Assembly: GCF_011059105.1 (NCBI RefSeq)
Contig: NZ_JAALLS010000001.1
Span: forward strand, 313,399 to 377,398
Source: Fodinibius halophilus
Lineage (GTDB): Bacteria; Bacteroidota; Rhodothermia; Balneolales; Balneolaceae
Reading direction: 5' to 3'
Length of the DNA stretch: 64,000 nt
Part shown: positions 46,912-56,254 of the stretch, piece after piece
How the letters are laid out: every line of letters starts with the position of its first letter
Position numbering within the stretch: position 1 is the stretch's first letter
Notes under the pieces: generated by a model
Databases searched by the model: none
What the model saw: only the letters and a program-made list of their open reading frames with translations
What the model was told of the DNA's origin: nothing
Made by a program: the position numbers and the translations under genes

Positions 46912-47469
46912 TTATTTTAGTTCTTTATACAACCATCCCCGGGCCTTAGCCCAATCTCTCTTTACAGTGCTCACAGAAATATCCAACACATCTGCTGTTG
47001 CTTCAATGGTCATATCCCCAAAGAAACGAAGTTCTACAATATCTGCCATCCGCTGGCTGAGTTGGGCCAGTTCATCAAGCTTTCTATCAATTTCTAAAAG
47101 GGTCTCAGCACTGGTATCTTTATTTATTATTCCATCAATATATGTGAGATCGTATTGTTCTCCTCCTCGTTTATCAGCCTTCTTTTTGCGGGCATGATCA
47201 ATTAAAATCTGTCGCATACAGCGCGATGAAATGGCAAAGAAATGGTTGCGATCGGTGACTTTTATACTTCCTTGCTGAACCATTTTAAGATAGGCTTCAT
47301 GAACCAATGCTGTTTTAGAATAGGTTACCTCAGAATATTCCTTCTTTAACCGAGCGTGGGCAAGTTGTTTAAGCTGGTTATACACTAAAGGGAATAAGGT
47401 GTCGTAAGCCTCTTCTGAACCTTCCTTAATATGTACCAGTAGTTGCGTTATTTCCGCCTGAGACTTCAT
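46912..47469 (-). CDS. ECF sigma factor, TIGR02999-like (sigma A)
   Basis: 186 residues from the ATG at 47469 (longer in-frame starts upstream would run into the divergent promoter region). Sigma region 2 spans about 8-90 with LVHEAYLKM and FFAISSRCMRQILIDHARKKKADKRGG; region 4 (about 130-185) has VELRFFGDMTIEATADVLDISVSTVKRDWAKARGWLYKEL. This ECF type usually lies beside Ser/Thr kinases and lacks a classical anti-sigma gene; none is present here. It is divergent from a large lipoprotein gene, its probable target. Confidence 0.9.
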   Translation of the reverse strand: MKSQAEITQLLVHIKEGSEEAYDTLFPLVYNQLKQLAHARLKKEYSEVTYSKTALVHEAYLKMVQQGSIKVTDRNHFFAISSRCMRQILIDHARKKKADKRGGEQYDLTYIDGIINKDTSAETLLEIDRKLDELAQLSQRMADIVELRFFGDMTIEATADVLDISVSTVKRDWAKARGWLYKELK

Positions 47470-47653
47470 GTATGGGGAACAGGTAATAGATTCCAAAAAA
47501 TGTGTAGAGATATATTTGCGAGAATATAATAAATACTTTGAACCAATTGTACTGGCTACCCCGCATATGCAAGCAGTAGTACCCAAGGCTCTTCAAGAGT
47601 AGATAAGAATATATGTCTTGGATCTTAATCTCAATAAATAAAAAAATAAATTT

Positions 47654-49672
47654 ATGAAATATTTTGTTACTGTTATAGCGGTTATTACTTCTGTTTTTTT
47701 AATACAGGGGTGTAGCAGTAGTCCTTCGGGCTCAGGAAAATCGAGTAATCCCCCTACCTTAGATGCGGTAATAGATTATTCGCCCACGACTCCTGAAACC
47801 AACGCTGAAGTTACAATGGATGCCGGCAATTCTAAAGACGATCAAAATATCGGCTATGATATTCAATGGTCGCTTACGACTAAACCGGCAAACAGTACTG
47901 TTACATTTAGTAATACCACCCAATCAAAGATGAAGTTTACCCCTGATGTTGCAGGTGATTATGAAGTCAAACTGGAAATTGAAAATAGTTCAGAAGGTGT
48001 GACTGATGATGCTACAAAAGTTTTATCGGTTATATCATCCGAATCAACAGTAGAACTTGAAGGCGATATTAATACTGATAGTACTTTGACAGATATTTTT
48101 ACAGATCCCTCGGTTCCCGACTATCTGGTAGTAGGTGATCTTGATGTACATGCCAAACTAACTGTTGATCCCGGAGTTGTAATACATTTTGAGGAAAACT
48201 TGGGATTGAAAGTAGCTACTGATGGTATATTATCGGCAGTTGGTACCAGCGGTAATGGGATCATTTTCACCGGTGCAAGCCAATCCACAAACGGATTTTG
48301 GAAAGGCATAAATATCCATTCAAATACCGTGGAAAATGCTATTAAGTATGCTGAAATAAGCTATGGAGGCAGTAAGTCTGCGGGTACTTATTTTGAGGCT
48401 GCAAACCTGACGATTGACCAGGCAAAGGTTCAGCTTGCCAATACCAAAATATCAAACAGTGGAATGTTTGGAATCCAAACACGACGCAGTGGTTCCGAAT
48501 TCGCTATGGAAAATATGGAGTTCAGTAGTAATGATGATGAACATGCCTATGTCCATATTAGCCAGCTGGGTTATTTCGACAGCGGGAGTTCTTTTGACGG
48601 CGGATATGTAGAAGCTTTTGGCGGCTCAACGAAAGCTAATATGGATATTTCGGTGTTAAACGGAGCCAAATATAGTATTCTTGATCATGTAGGATTTGAT
48701 CACGTTGTAACCATTGATGCAGGTACTGAAATAGAGTTTATTGCTGATGCCGGTATTAAAGTAGGTAATAACGGTGTTATCAAAGCAGTAGGAGAAGCAA
48801 ATAATAAAATTGTGTTTACGGGTACTGTGAAAACTCCGGGAGCTTGGCGCGGTATCTTTGTAGGTTCGCCCTCTGTAGAGAACATCTTCAAACATGTTGA
48901 AATTAGTTACGGAGGAAGTACGAATATGGCTACCTATTTTGGTAAGACCAATATGGTGATTGACCGAGCACAGGTAGAGCTGGATAATGTCTCTATAACC
49001 GGAAGTGCCGGCTATGGCATTCAAACCCGACGAAATGGATCTGCCTTTACTGTAAGTAATGCTTCATTTGATAATAACCAAGACTCTCATATGCTCATTC
49101 ACCCAACGCAGGTTGACTTTGTTGACAACCAAACCAACTTTAATGGTGGCGATGTGGAAGTATATGGAGGAGATACAGAGGCCACAGGCAGTGAAACCTG
49201 GAGTAATCTTAACAACGGTACGTACTATTTTTCAAGTTCGGTAAGTATTGAAAAAGATGTGACGATCGAAGCCGGAACGCTTTTTGAAATGGGGACTGAT
49301 GTTAGGCTATTGGTATCCGGTGGTAACGATCAGGGAGTTATAAAAGCGATTGGGACCAGTAGTAATCCTATTACATTTACCGGTCGTTCAAAAGCAAAAG
49401 GGGCCTGGAGAGGGATCTTAATATCCTCTGGTTCTGTTGACAATGAAATGGATCATGTGTTAATAGAATATGGTGGAAGCAGTGATTTAGCAACGTATAT
49501 GCCGGCAGGTAACTTAGGTATATATAATAAGGCTTATCTGACTATATCGAATGCAGATATCGAAAACAGTGACAATTATGGCATCATGCTAAGAGAATCA
49601 CGAAGTGCAACCATGGGTGGGTCCAATATTTCATATTCTAATAATACTAATGATGATTTTTATGATTATTAG
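47654..49672 (+). CDS. Beta-helix lipoprotein with triplicated module (module A)
   Basis: 672 residues with a lipobox ending IQGC (Cys20). A PKD/Ig-like domain (about 35-130) contains DVAGDYEVKLEI. The remainder holds three copies of a parallel beta-helix unit of about 160-170 residues: each has a VDPGVVIHFEE-like strand, a 'GTSGNGIIFTG' element, WKGI/WRGI and EISYGGS, then YGIQTRR or YGIM. The last copy is shortened. It is probably displayed on the outer membrane. It diverges from ECF sigma A. Confidence 0.85.
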   Translation: MKYFVTVIAVITSVFLIQGCSSSPSGSGKSSNPPTLDAVIDYSPTTPETNAEVTMDAGNSKDDQNIGYDIQWSLTTKPANSTVTFSNTTQSKMKFTPDVAGDYEVKLEIENSSEGVTDDATKVLSVISSESTVELEGDINTDSTLTDIFTDPSVPDYLVVGDLDVHAKLTVDPGVVIHFEENLGLKVATDGILSAVGTSGNGIIFTGASQSTNGFWKGINIHSNTVENAIKYAEISYGGSKSAGTYFEAANLTIDQAKVQLANTKISNSGMFGIQTRRSGSEFAMENMEFSSNDDEHAYVHISQLGYFDSGSSFDGGYVEAFGGSTKANMDISVLNGAKYSILDHVGFDHVVTIDAGTEIEFIADAGIKVGNNGVIKAVGEANNKIVFTGTVKTPGAWRGIFVGSPSVENIFKHVEISYGGSTNMATYFGKTNMVIDRAQVELDNVSITGSAGYGIQTRRNGSAFTVSNASFDNNQDSHMLIHPTQVDFVDNQTNFNGGDVEVYGGDTEATGSETWSNLNNGTYYFSSSVSIEKDVTIEAGTLFEMGTDVRLLVSGGNDQGVIKAIGTSSNPITFTGRSKAKGAWRGILISSGSVDNEMDHVLIEYGGSSDLATYMPAGNLGIYNKAYLTISNADIENSDNYGIMLRESRSATMGGSNISYSNNTNDDFYDY

Positions 49673-49702
49673 TATTAGGCTCTAATTGATTTAAAGTGTT
49701 TG

Positions 49703-49734
49703 AGGACTGTCGTTTATTCGGCAGTCCTTTTTTT
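49703..49734 (+). terminator. Intrinsic terminator after the module A lipoprotein
   Basis: A 10-bp stem (49703-49712 with 49719-49728, one G-T), loop TTTATT, and a T run. Confidence 0.9.
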
Positions 49735-49808
49735 ATTGAGAGACTTATTATCAGCTTGTTACAGTATTTGTATATTCAGCGTCACTTATGATTTAAAATT
49801 TGGTGATT

Positions 49809-50681
49809 ATGATTAAAAAAAATGTGGAGCTCGCCCTTATCCAGTCTGCTTGTTCTGCTGATATAACGGAAAATATTGATAAGGCTACAAACAAAATTGA
49901 AGATGCTGCAAGAAAAGGCGCACAAATAATTATACTGCAGGAGTTATTTCAAACTCCCTATTTTTGTCAAACGATAAATGAAGAATTTTTTGACTGGGCA
50001 CAACCCATACCGGGTCCGCTGACTGATAAATTAACAACATTGGCCCGAGATCTGGAAGTGGTAATCGTAGCTCCATTTTTTGAACAAAGGGCAGCTGGTA
50101 TTTATCACAATTCATTGGTTGTTATTGATGCCGATGGCACGCTTATGGGCAGGTATCGAAAACAACATATTCCCGATGATCCATGCTTCCATGAAAAGTT
50201 CTATTTTACACCCGGTGATGATGGTTATAAAGTATTTAATACGCGTTTTGCTAAAATTGGTACTCTTATTTGTTGGGACCAATGGTATCCTGAAGCCGCA
50301 CGGATTACAGCCCTAAAAGGAGCAGAGTTATTAGTGTATCCCACAGCAATTGGAACGTTACCGCACGAAAAGGGTAAAGAAAAGAAAGAGTTTTTAGATG
50401 CTTGGCAAACGATCCAAAAAAGTCATGCCATTGCCAACAGTTGTTTTGTAGCAGCTGTTAACAGAACAGGGCAGGAAGGAAAAATAAGTTTTTGGGGGCA
50501 CTCTTTTGTCTCAGGACCATTCGGTAAAATACTAGCAGAAGCAGGCGATGATGATGAGGTATTAATTGTCGACATTGATTTATCACAAATTGAAAGTCAA
50601 CGAAGGATTTGGCCGTTTTATCGGGATCGTCGAATCGACACTTACCAACCTATAGTGAAACGATATATTGAAAATGAATAA
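49809..50681 (+). CDS. aguB: N-carbamoylputrescine amidase
   Basis: Carbon-nitrogen hydrolase of the nitrilase superfamily converting N-carbamoylputrescine to putrescine, CO2 and ammonia. About 290 residues from ATG 49809. The Glu-Lys-Cys triad is Glu45 (LQELFQTPYF), Lys118 (YRKQHIPDDP) and Cys155 (LICWDQWYPEAAR). The ELFQTPYFCQ and HIPDDPCFHEKFYF strings are typical of AguB. Agmatine deiminase lies 950 bp away on the same strand, with an opposite-strand sigma gene between. Confidence 0.93.
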   Translation: MIKKNVELALIQSACSADITENIDKATNKIEDAARKGAQIIILQELFQTPYFCQTINEEFFDWAQPIPGPLTDKLTTLARDLEVVIVAPFFEQRAAGIYHNSLVVIDADGTLMGRYRKQHIPDDPCFHEKFYFTPGDDGYKVFNTRFAKIGTLICWDQWYPEAARITALKGAELLVYPTAIGTLPHEKGKEKKEFLDAWQTIQKSHAIANSCFVAAVNRTGQEGKISFWGHSFVSGPFGKILAEAGDDDEVLIVDIDLSQIESQRRIWPFYRDRRIDTYQPIVKRYIENE

Positions 50682-50689
50682 CTATAATG

Positions 50690-51262
50690 TTAGTTGCTTA
50701 ACTTATTATATAGCCAATTTTTAGCCCTCTTCCAGTCTCGTTTGACCGTTCTTTCAGATAGCTTGAGCACATTTGCAATGCTTTGCATAGTCATGTTGTT
50801 AAAAAATCGCATTATTACGACTTCTGAAAGGCGGTTGTCGTACTTTTCGAGTTCGTCAATCTTTTTATCAATAAAAGCAGATCGTTTTTGGGGTTCCTCT
50901 GTTGGAATAAGTTCTTCATGAAATGGTACTCTCATGTTATTGCCGCCCCGTTTATCTGCGTGTTGTTTTCGAGCGTAATCTATCAATATTTGACGCATAC
51001 AGTTCGAAGCAATAGCCAAAAAGTGATTACAGTTTTGACATTTTAGCCCCTTCTGCTTCAACATTTTGAGATATACCTCGTGTACCAAGTCGGTATTGGT
51101 AATTCCAAGATGGATGTTTCTTTCGGGCTTAAGCTGCGAATAAGCCCGTTTTTTAAGCTCCTCGTAGAGAAGCGGAAATAGTTCATTATAGGTTTTTTGA
51201 GAACTATCAGGAAGATTATCAATCAGATGAGATATTTTTGCATGTTCTTCATCTAAAGCCAT
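50690..51262 (-). CDS. ECF sigma factor, TIGR02999-like, no adjacent kinase (sigma B)
   Basis: 190 residues with the same plan as sigma A and C: LVHEVYLKM and FLAIASNCMRQILIDYARKQHADKRGG in region 2, and VVIMRFFNNMTMQSIANVLKLSERTVKRDWKRAKNWLYNKL in region 4. Unlike the other two it has no neighbouring kinase or lipoprotein. It lies convergent with aguB (8 bp apart) and divergent from the aguA leader. Its control by kinase A or B in trans is a possibility suggested by a shared upstream motif. Confidence 0.88.
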   Translation of the reverse strand: MALDEEHAKISHLIDNLPDSSQKTYNELFPLLYEELKKRAYSQLKPERNIHLGITNTDLVHEVYLKMLKQKGLKCQNCNHFLAIASNCMRQILIDYARKQHADKRGGNNMRVPFHEELIPTEEPQKRSAFIDKKIDELEKYDNRLSEVVIMRFFNNMTMQSIANVLKLSERTVKRDWKRAKNWLYNKLSN

Positions 51263-51280
51263 ACCCTAACCCCTTTTTAT

Positions 51281-51342
51281 TGTAGATAATATTACTATAA
51301 AAAAGCATTTCTAGATATAAACTAAAATAAAATAGGGGGATT
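51281..51342 (-). promoter_or_regulatory. Shared upstream motif pair before sigma B
   Basis: ATTATCTACA (51281-51290, 18 bp before the sigma B ATG) and AATCCCCC (51335-51342) occur on the minus strand in the same order as in front of kinase A. The spacing differs (about 44 versus 60 bases), so they may be separate sites. Confidence 0.45.
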
Positions 51343-51350
51343 TGTCACTT

Positions 51351-51378
51351 TTGTTAAAAATATTACGCAATATATATG
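51351..51378 (+). promoter_or_regulatory. Candidate promoter for the aguA leader RNA
   Basis: TTGTTA at 51351-51356 and TATATG at 51373-51378 with a 16-base spacer, 40-50 bases upstream of the folded RNA. Assigned by pattern only. Confidence 0.4.
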
Positions 51379-51409
51379 TGAGGGGTACTTATAAAAGGTT
51401 ACCAAAAAG

Positions 51410-51555
51410 GAGAGGCGCTTAGTACAGCATCATGGGAGTGATGCTAAAATATAGCGCTGCACAGTGCAGCGCTCGAGGGTCAAAGAGAGGCGTCAGCAAT
51501 GACGTATATTAAGGTTAAGGGCAGTGGGGTTGGTACCCACTGTCCTTTTATTTTA
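51410..51555 (+). ncRNA. Structured RNA ending in an intrinsic terminator, upstream of aguA
   Basis: Four successive hairpins: 51424-51443 (7-bp stem, loop TGGGAG), 51454-51474 (perfect 9-bp stem AGCGCTGCA, 3-base loop), a short CGTCA/TGACG stem near 51492-51505, and a terminator (10-bp stem with one G-T, arms about 51523-51532 and 51540-51549, then TTTTATTTT). AGAGGCG is present twice, just before the first and third hairpins. It ends about 80 bp before the aguA start. Either a cis-acting riboswitch/attenuator of aguA or a free small RNA; I do not recognise a known class. Confidence 0.65.
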
Positions 51556-51632
51556 GCGCAGATATTTTATATTAGAAGAGATAGAAAAAAATAAGGGCGA
51601 AAATAAAACGGCATTCATTATAAGATCGATTT

Positions 51633-52700
51633 ATGCTTACCAATATACCTGCAGATTTGGATTTTAGTCTTCTTCCCGAATGGTATCCTCATTCAGCTAC
51701 ACAGTTACATTGGCCCTCCAATAGGCAAACCTGGCCCGGTAAGCGGTTAAAAAAAGTGGAGCATATCTATCTCGATATTATTGAGGTATTGCATAACTAC
51801 GAAGCAATTCATCTTTTCGTTGAAAATAAGAAGGTACACAAAGATGTTCTTTTTCTGTTAGAGGAAAGAGGCATTGATCTTAATCAAATCGTATTCCATA
51901 TACAGGCTATAAATGATGTGTGGGCACGAGATTGTGGTCCTTTATTTGTTTGCCGCGAAGACAATGGAGATATCGATTATGCTATTGTTGATTGGGAGTA
52001 TAATAGCTGGGGAGAAAAATATCCTCCATACGATGCTGATAATAAATTGCCGGATTATATAGCTTTTAAATATGGAATAACACGGTTCAATCCGGATATG
52101 GTGTTAGAGGGAGGGGCCATAGAAACCAATGGCGATGGGGTTTTGCTAACAACAGAATCAGTATTATTGAATCCCAACAGAAATCCCCAAATGACAAAAG
52201 GCGAAATTGAGAAACGGTTAAAGGATTATTTGGGGATACGAAAAGTGATATGGTTAAAAGGAGGACTGGCAGGGGATGATACCGATGGCCACGTAGATGA
52301 TGTTGCACGGTTTTTAAATGAAAATACTATTTTAGCGATGCGCGCTGATTCTGCAGATGATATAAATCACCAGGTCTTAGATGAGAATCTAAAAATATTG
52401 CACAAAGCAACAGGACGCCTGGGCTATTCTTTTGCTATCGAAACATTACCAATGCCACAAACGCGTATAGAGGGGGCCACGGTTGATGGATCCACTCATG
52501 TGCCCGCAAGTTATACAAATTTCTATATTGCTAACGGAGTAGTATTAGTTCCGTTGTATGATAAACGTTATGACAGGGAGGCAATGAGGCTCTTCAGGCA
52601 GTACTTCCCTGATCGTGATATTGTAGGTATTCCATGTGCTGATCTTGTATGGGGGCAGGGGGCAATTCATTGTATAACTCAACCATGGTATGGTTTATGA
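51633..52700 (+). CDS. aguA: Agmatine deiminase
   Basis: Hydrolyses agmatine to N-carbamoylputrescine, the substrate of AguB. 355 residues of the peptidyl-arginine-deiminase family. Motifs: NDVWARDCGPLFV, LEGGAIETNGDGVLLTTE, the catalytic acid/His segment DDTDGHVDDVARF and the nucleophile Cys347 in GAIHCITQP. It has the structured RNA as its leader and lies in the same orientation as aguB. Confidence 0.95.
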   Translation: MLTNIPADLDFSLLPEWYPHSATQLHWPSNRQTWPGKRLKKVEHIYLDIIEVLHNYEAIHLFVENKKVHKDVLFLLEERGIDLNQIVFHIQAINDVWARDCGPLFVCREDNGDIDYAIVDWEYNSWGEKYPPYDADNKLPDYIAFKYGITRFNPDMVLEGGAIETNGDGVLLTTESVLLNPNRNPQMTKGEIEKRLKDYLGIRKVIWLKGGLAGDDTDGHVDDVARFLNENTILAMRADSADDINHQVLDENLKILHKATGRLGYSFAIETLPMPQTRIEGATVDGSTHVPASYTNFYIANGVVLVPLYDKRYDREAMRLFRQYFPDRDIVGIPCADLVWGQGAIHCITQPWYGL

Positions 52701-52748
52701 TTTAAGCTGATAGTAATACTTTTTTAATCAGGCTAAGGCTCGGAAAGT

Positions 52749-55484
52749 TCAAGAAGACACTTTTTCCTTAACTTTCTCAATATATTTTAATGCTTCTTGT
52801 ACACGAGTGTTCTCTTCGTCAAAGTTTTTCCTGAAGACCGAAATAGCCTTGGAAAAGTAGTCCTCAGCTAACGAATATCTGTTCTGATAGTATTTTAGGG
52901 TACCGATATTCATATAGAATTCTCCAATACGGTAATGATCTTCTGGAAAATGATTTTCATAGATAGGTTGGGCCTTTATAAAAATGGAGTCAGCCTTATT
53001 ATACTGTTTAGCTTCTAATAAGATTGCTCCCAACTTATTTAAGTCTAACCCTACTTCGGGGTGCTCTTTTCCAAACCGTTTTTCATCAATGGAAATTACT
53101 TGTTCTAAGAGGCGTTGTGCTTTAGTATACTCGCCAAGGTCTTTAAGTACATCACCTAAGTTGTACATTGGAATTGCCAGATCAGGGTTGGTATTGTCTA
53201 CCTTCTTACGGTAAATAGAGAGTGACTTTTGATAGTTTATTTTAGCTTTACGCAGATTTCCCTGTGCTTTTTGAATAATTGCGAAATTATTTATGCTCTT
53301 GGCATATATGACACTCGAATCACCATAGATTGTATTTGTTAGCTCAATATCTTTCAGTGCATACTTTTCGGCCTTCTCCCAATTACCTAACACACGGTAA
53401 TTTCTGGCTAACAGTGCATAGTTTGCACTTAGATCTGAGCTATTGGAACCCTTTAACTGAGTAAACTCGTTCATCGATTGAAGAAGGTAGGTCTCAGCTT
53501 TTTTGTGCTTACTGGTACGATGATATAACAGGCCCATCCTGTATTTTGTGCGTGCTATTTCTGGATGAGAATGTTCGTAGTATTCTTCAAAATAGGAGAG
53601 GGCTTTTTTAAAGTTAGCCTCAGCAAGGTCGTATTTACCCAAAAATAGTTGAGTTTCTCCTAAGTTAGCCAGCGTAATGTAGTATGAGATATTCTGTGTT
53701 TTATTATAGATCTTCCGAAGACTATCTGACTTTAAAAAAAGTTTTTCAGCTTGTTTGTAGTGAGATTGCAGAAACTGATTACTTGCATATATAGAAAAGT
53801 ACCCTGCTAACTCGAGTGATCTATTACCGTTCAATTGTTTCTGTATATCAATGGCCTTACGGATATGTTTTTCAGCAAGATCATATTTATGGACTTCATG
53901 GTAATAGTTGCAAAGATGCGAATGAATTGTAGCAGTTTGCGAAGATATTTTTCCATAATATGCCAGGCTTTTCGCTAGTGCTTTTGTTAAGGCCTCCTCA
54001 GAAGTCTCAAATTCATCAATGTTCGATAGGGCATCACCGATGGCAGAAAGCATATCAATATAAATCTCCGATTCCCCTTGCAGCTCCCGTTCCGTACGGT
54101 GATACCCTGCAAGTAATAAGTCTTTTACTTTCGCATCCTTACCCGAATAACTTTTCATATCGGGGTTACCGGTATTAAACATCTGAAGCATAAAACTTTT
54201 TACCTGTTCAGCCCGTTTTGCTTGAAACTGAGCCTGATTGCGTTCTTGGGCTAACCGCCAGGTATAAAAGCCGGAAATACTAAATAGGAGTATTAGAACC
54301 CCTGCGGCAATAGCAATTCTTTGTTTATTTCGTTTAAAAAACTTTTGGCTGCGATAGCGCAAAGACCCTTCTCTTGCCGTAACCGGAATCCCGTTTTGGT
54401 AATTCTTCAGATCATCCAGAAATTCATTCGCCATACGGTAGCGATGCTCATATTCCTTGCGTATAGCTTTTAAGGCAATGGCATCCAGGTCTCCCCGGAG
54501 CTTTTTTTGAGTCTTGGTATCATCAACTTTGCTACTGGGTTTGTCGGCCTCCTGTTTTATGATAGTCTGTTCTATTTCGTATCTCGAAAGCTGATCAAAG
54601 TCAAAGGGATGAGTTCCCGCCAATAGCTGATAAAACATAATCCCCAGAGCATAAAGGTCGGTAGCGGTAGTACTATTTTCTTGCCGCACTTGCTCCGGGG
54701 CTGCATACCGGGGCGTTAGCAAACGAGAGCCGGTGATGGTGAGAGTGTCCTCCCGTTCATCTTCAAGCAGTTTAGATATACCAAAATCGAGAATTTTAAC
54801 CTTTCCTTCATCATCTATGAGGATATTGCCCGGTTTTAAATCTCGGTGGATTATTAAATTCTCATGGGCATATCGAACAGCTTTCAATACCTGTTTAAAC
54901 AGTGTGATCTTGGCATCAATATCCAATGAATACTTTTTGCAATATTGATCAATGGGAAGACCATCCACGTATTCCATAATGATATAGGGAAAGCCATCTT
55001 GGGTAATACCACCATCAAAAAGTTGGGCAATGCCCGGATGGTTCAGGTTAGCCAATATCTGTTGTTCTCTCTTAAATCGCCGGATATTCGATTTTGTAGC
55101 TCTACCATGGCGAATTATTTTAATGGCCACTTTATGGTCAAACTCTTCATCAGCTCGTTCGGCCATATATACCGTTCCCATTCCACCTTCTCCCAAGATC
55201 TCTTTAATAACATAGGGACCAACTTGTTGGCCAACTAAAGATTCAGCGGTTGTGATATGTTCTATTTCATCACTTACTTCTTCATAAAACTCTTTTTTAT
55301 AATCGGTGGGATTATCTAGCCACCCTTCCGATTCAAAAATAGACTCCAGAAGTTGGGTAACTTCTGATTTAAGCTCTTCGTTGTTGCTGCACTTCTGTTC
55401 AATAAAAGTAGGGCGATGTTCTTCAGGAAGATCCAATGCTTCGTCTACAATGGTCTCTACCTTTTGCCAGTCGAATTCACTCAT
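52749..55484 (-). CDS. Ser/Thr protein kinase with TPR sensor region (kinase B)
   Basis: 911 residues. The design equals kinase A: an N-terminal helical region (1-80), the kinase domain (about 90-375) with GEGGMGTVYMA, Lys122, HRDLKPGN at 213-220 and DFG at 233-235, a membrane helix at 388-407 and a long TPR array (about 415-905), for example ATIHSHLCNYYHEVHKYDLAEKH. All key residues are intact. It lies 80 bp downstream of sigma C on the same strand. Confidence 0.9.
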   Translation of the reverse strand: MSEFDWQKVETIVDEALDLPEEHRPTFIEQKCSNNEELKSEVTQLLESIFESEGWLDNPTDYKKEFYEEVSDEIEHITTAESLVGQQVGPYVIKEILGEGGMGTVYMAERADEEFDHKVAIKIIRHGRATKSNIRRFKREQQILANLNHPGIAQLFDGGITQDGFPYIIMEYVDGLPIDQYCKKYSLDIDAKITLFKQVLKAVRYAHENLIIHRDLKPGNILIDDEGKVKILDFGISKLLEDEREDTLTITGSRLLTPRYAAPEQVRQENSTTATDLYALGIMFYQLLAGTHPFDFDQLSRYEIEQTIIKQEADKPSSKVDDTKTQKKLRGDLDAIALKAIRKEYEHRYRMANEFLDDLKNYQNGIPVTAREGSLRYRSQKFFKRNKQRIAIAAGVLILLFSISGFYTWRLAQERNQAQFQAKRAEQVKSFMLQMFNTGNPDMKSYSGKDAKVKDLLLAGYHRTERELQGESEIYIDMLSAIGDALSNIDEFETSEEALTKALAKSLAYYGKISSQTATIHSHLCNYYHEVHKYDLAEKHIRKAIDIQKQLNGNRSLELAGYFSIYASNQFLQSHYKQAEKLFLKSDSLRKIYNKTQNISYYITLANLGETQLFLGKYDLAEANFKKALSYFEEYYEHSHPEIARTKYRMGLLYHRTSKHKKAETYLLQSMNEFTQLKGSNSSDLSANYALLARNYRVLGNWEKAEKYALKDIELTNTIYGDSSVIYAKSINNFAIIQKAQGNLRKAKINYQKSLSIYRKKVDNTNPDLAIPMYNLGDVLKDLGEYTKAQRLLEQVISIDEKRFGKEHPEVGLDLNKLGAILLEAKQYNKADSIFIKAQPIYENHFPEDHYRIGEFYMNIGTLKYYQNRYSLAEDYFSKAISVFRKNFDEENTRVQEALKYIEKVKEKVSS

Positions 55485-55564
55485 GTTAGGTGCATGTCAT
55501 ATTAATTATTACCTATTGTCCTTCACCCTCATTATACGCAAAAGATTGTATAGGGTAGGTCAAA

Positions 55565-56143
55565 TCACTCTACTTCAAAACGAGCTTTCAGCTCTTTGTA
55601 AAGCCAGCCTCGTGCCTTCATCCAATCTCGTTTTACAGTACTTTCAGAAACTTCCAATGCATTTGCCGTCTCTTGAATAGTCATTTCCCCAAAAAATCGC
55701 ATTTCAACAACCTTGCTTAACCTGCTGTTGAGTTTTTCCAACCTGTTCAAGGCCGCATCAATATCCAAGAGTTCCTGTGTTTTTTGATTCTGAGCCTTAA
55801 AAAGTTCGTCAATGTAGGTGAGGTCTTTCTTTTGGCCCCCGCGTTTTTTAGCCGTCTTTTTGCGTGCGTAATCGATTAATATTTGGCGCATACATCGCGA
55901 GGCGATGGCTAAAAAATGGCCTCGGTCATTAAAATTAATTTTCGACTGATCAATCATTTTTAAATAGGCCTCGTGCACCAGTTCAGTCTTTGAAAGAGTA
56001 TGGTCCGGAGATTGACGCCGCATATGTGAATAGGCTAGCTTTCTAAGCTCTTCATATATAAGAGGGTAAAGTTTTTCATAGACTTCATCTTGACCGTCTT
56101 TTAACTGACAAAGGAGTTGAGTGACTTCTGATCGCGATTCCAT
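55565..56143 (-). CDS. ECF sigma factor, TIGR02999-like (sigma C)
   Basis: 192 residues. Region 2 has LVHEAYLKMIDQ and FLAIASRCMRQILIDYARKKTAKKRGG; region 4 has VEMRFFGEMTIQETANALEVSESTVKRDWMKARGWLYKEL. It is first in an operon with kinase B and is divergent from a second beta-helix lipoprotein 111 bp away. It is close in sequence to sigma A, so the two modules probably arose by duplication. Confidence 0.9.
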   Translation of the reverse strand: MESRSEVTQLLCQLKDGQDEVYEKLYPLIYEELRKLAYSHMRRQSPDHTLSKTELVHEAYLKMIDQSKINFNDRGHFLAIASRCMRQILIDYARKKTAKKRGGQKKDLTYIDELFKAQNQKTQELLDIDAALNRLEKLNSRLSKVVEMRFFGEMTIQETANALEVSESTVKRDWMKARGWLYKELKARFEVE

Positions 56144-56254
56144 AGATGATTGTACCTGAATGACCTGATTTATAATCTCTTGTCGTATGTAATAGTGAAA
56201 GACGATGTATAATGTTCCGACAATTAAAGATTCCTAATATCAAATTACTAAAAC

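Noticed and set aside
47470-47586. N-terminally extended form of ECF sigma A
   Set aside because: The extra 39 residues (MGTTACICGV...) do not resemble the family, and they occupy the divergent promoter region; the ATG at 47469 gives the normal start.
51410-51555. Guanidine or ykkC-type riboswitch before aguA
   Set aside because: I could not find the conserved core strings of these classes; the fold is reported as unassigned instead.
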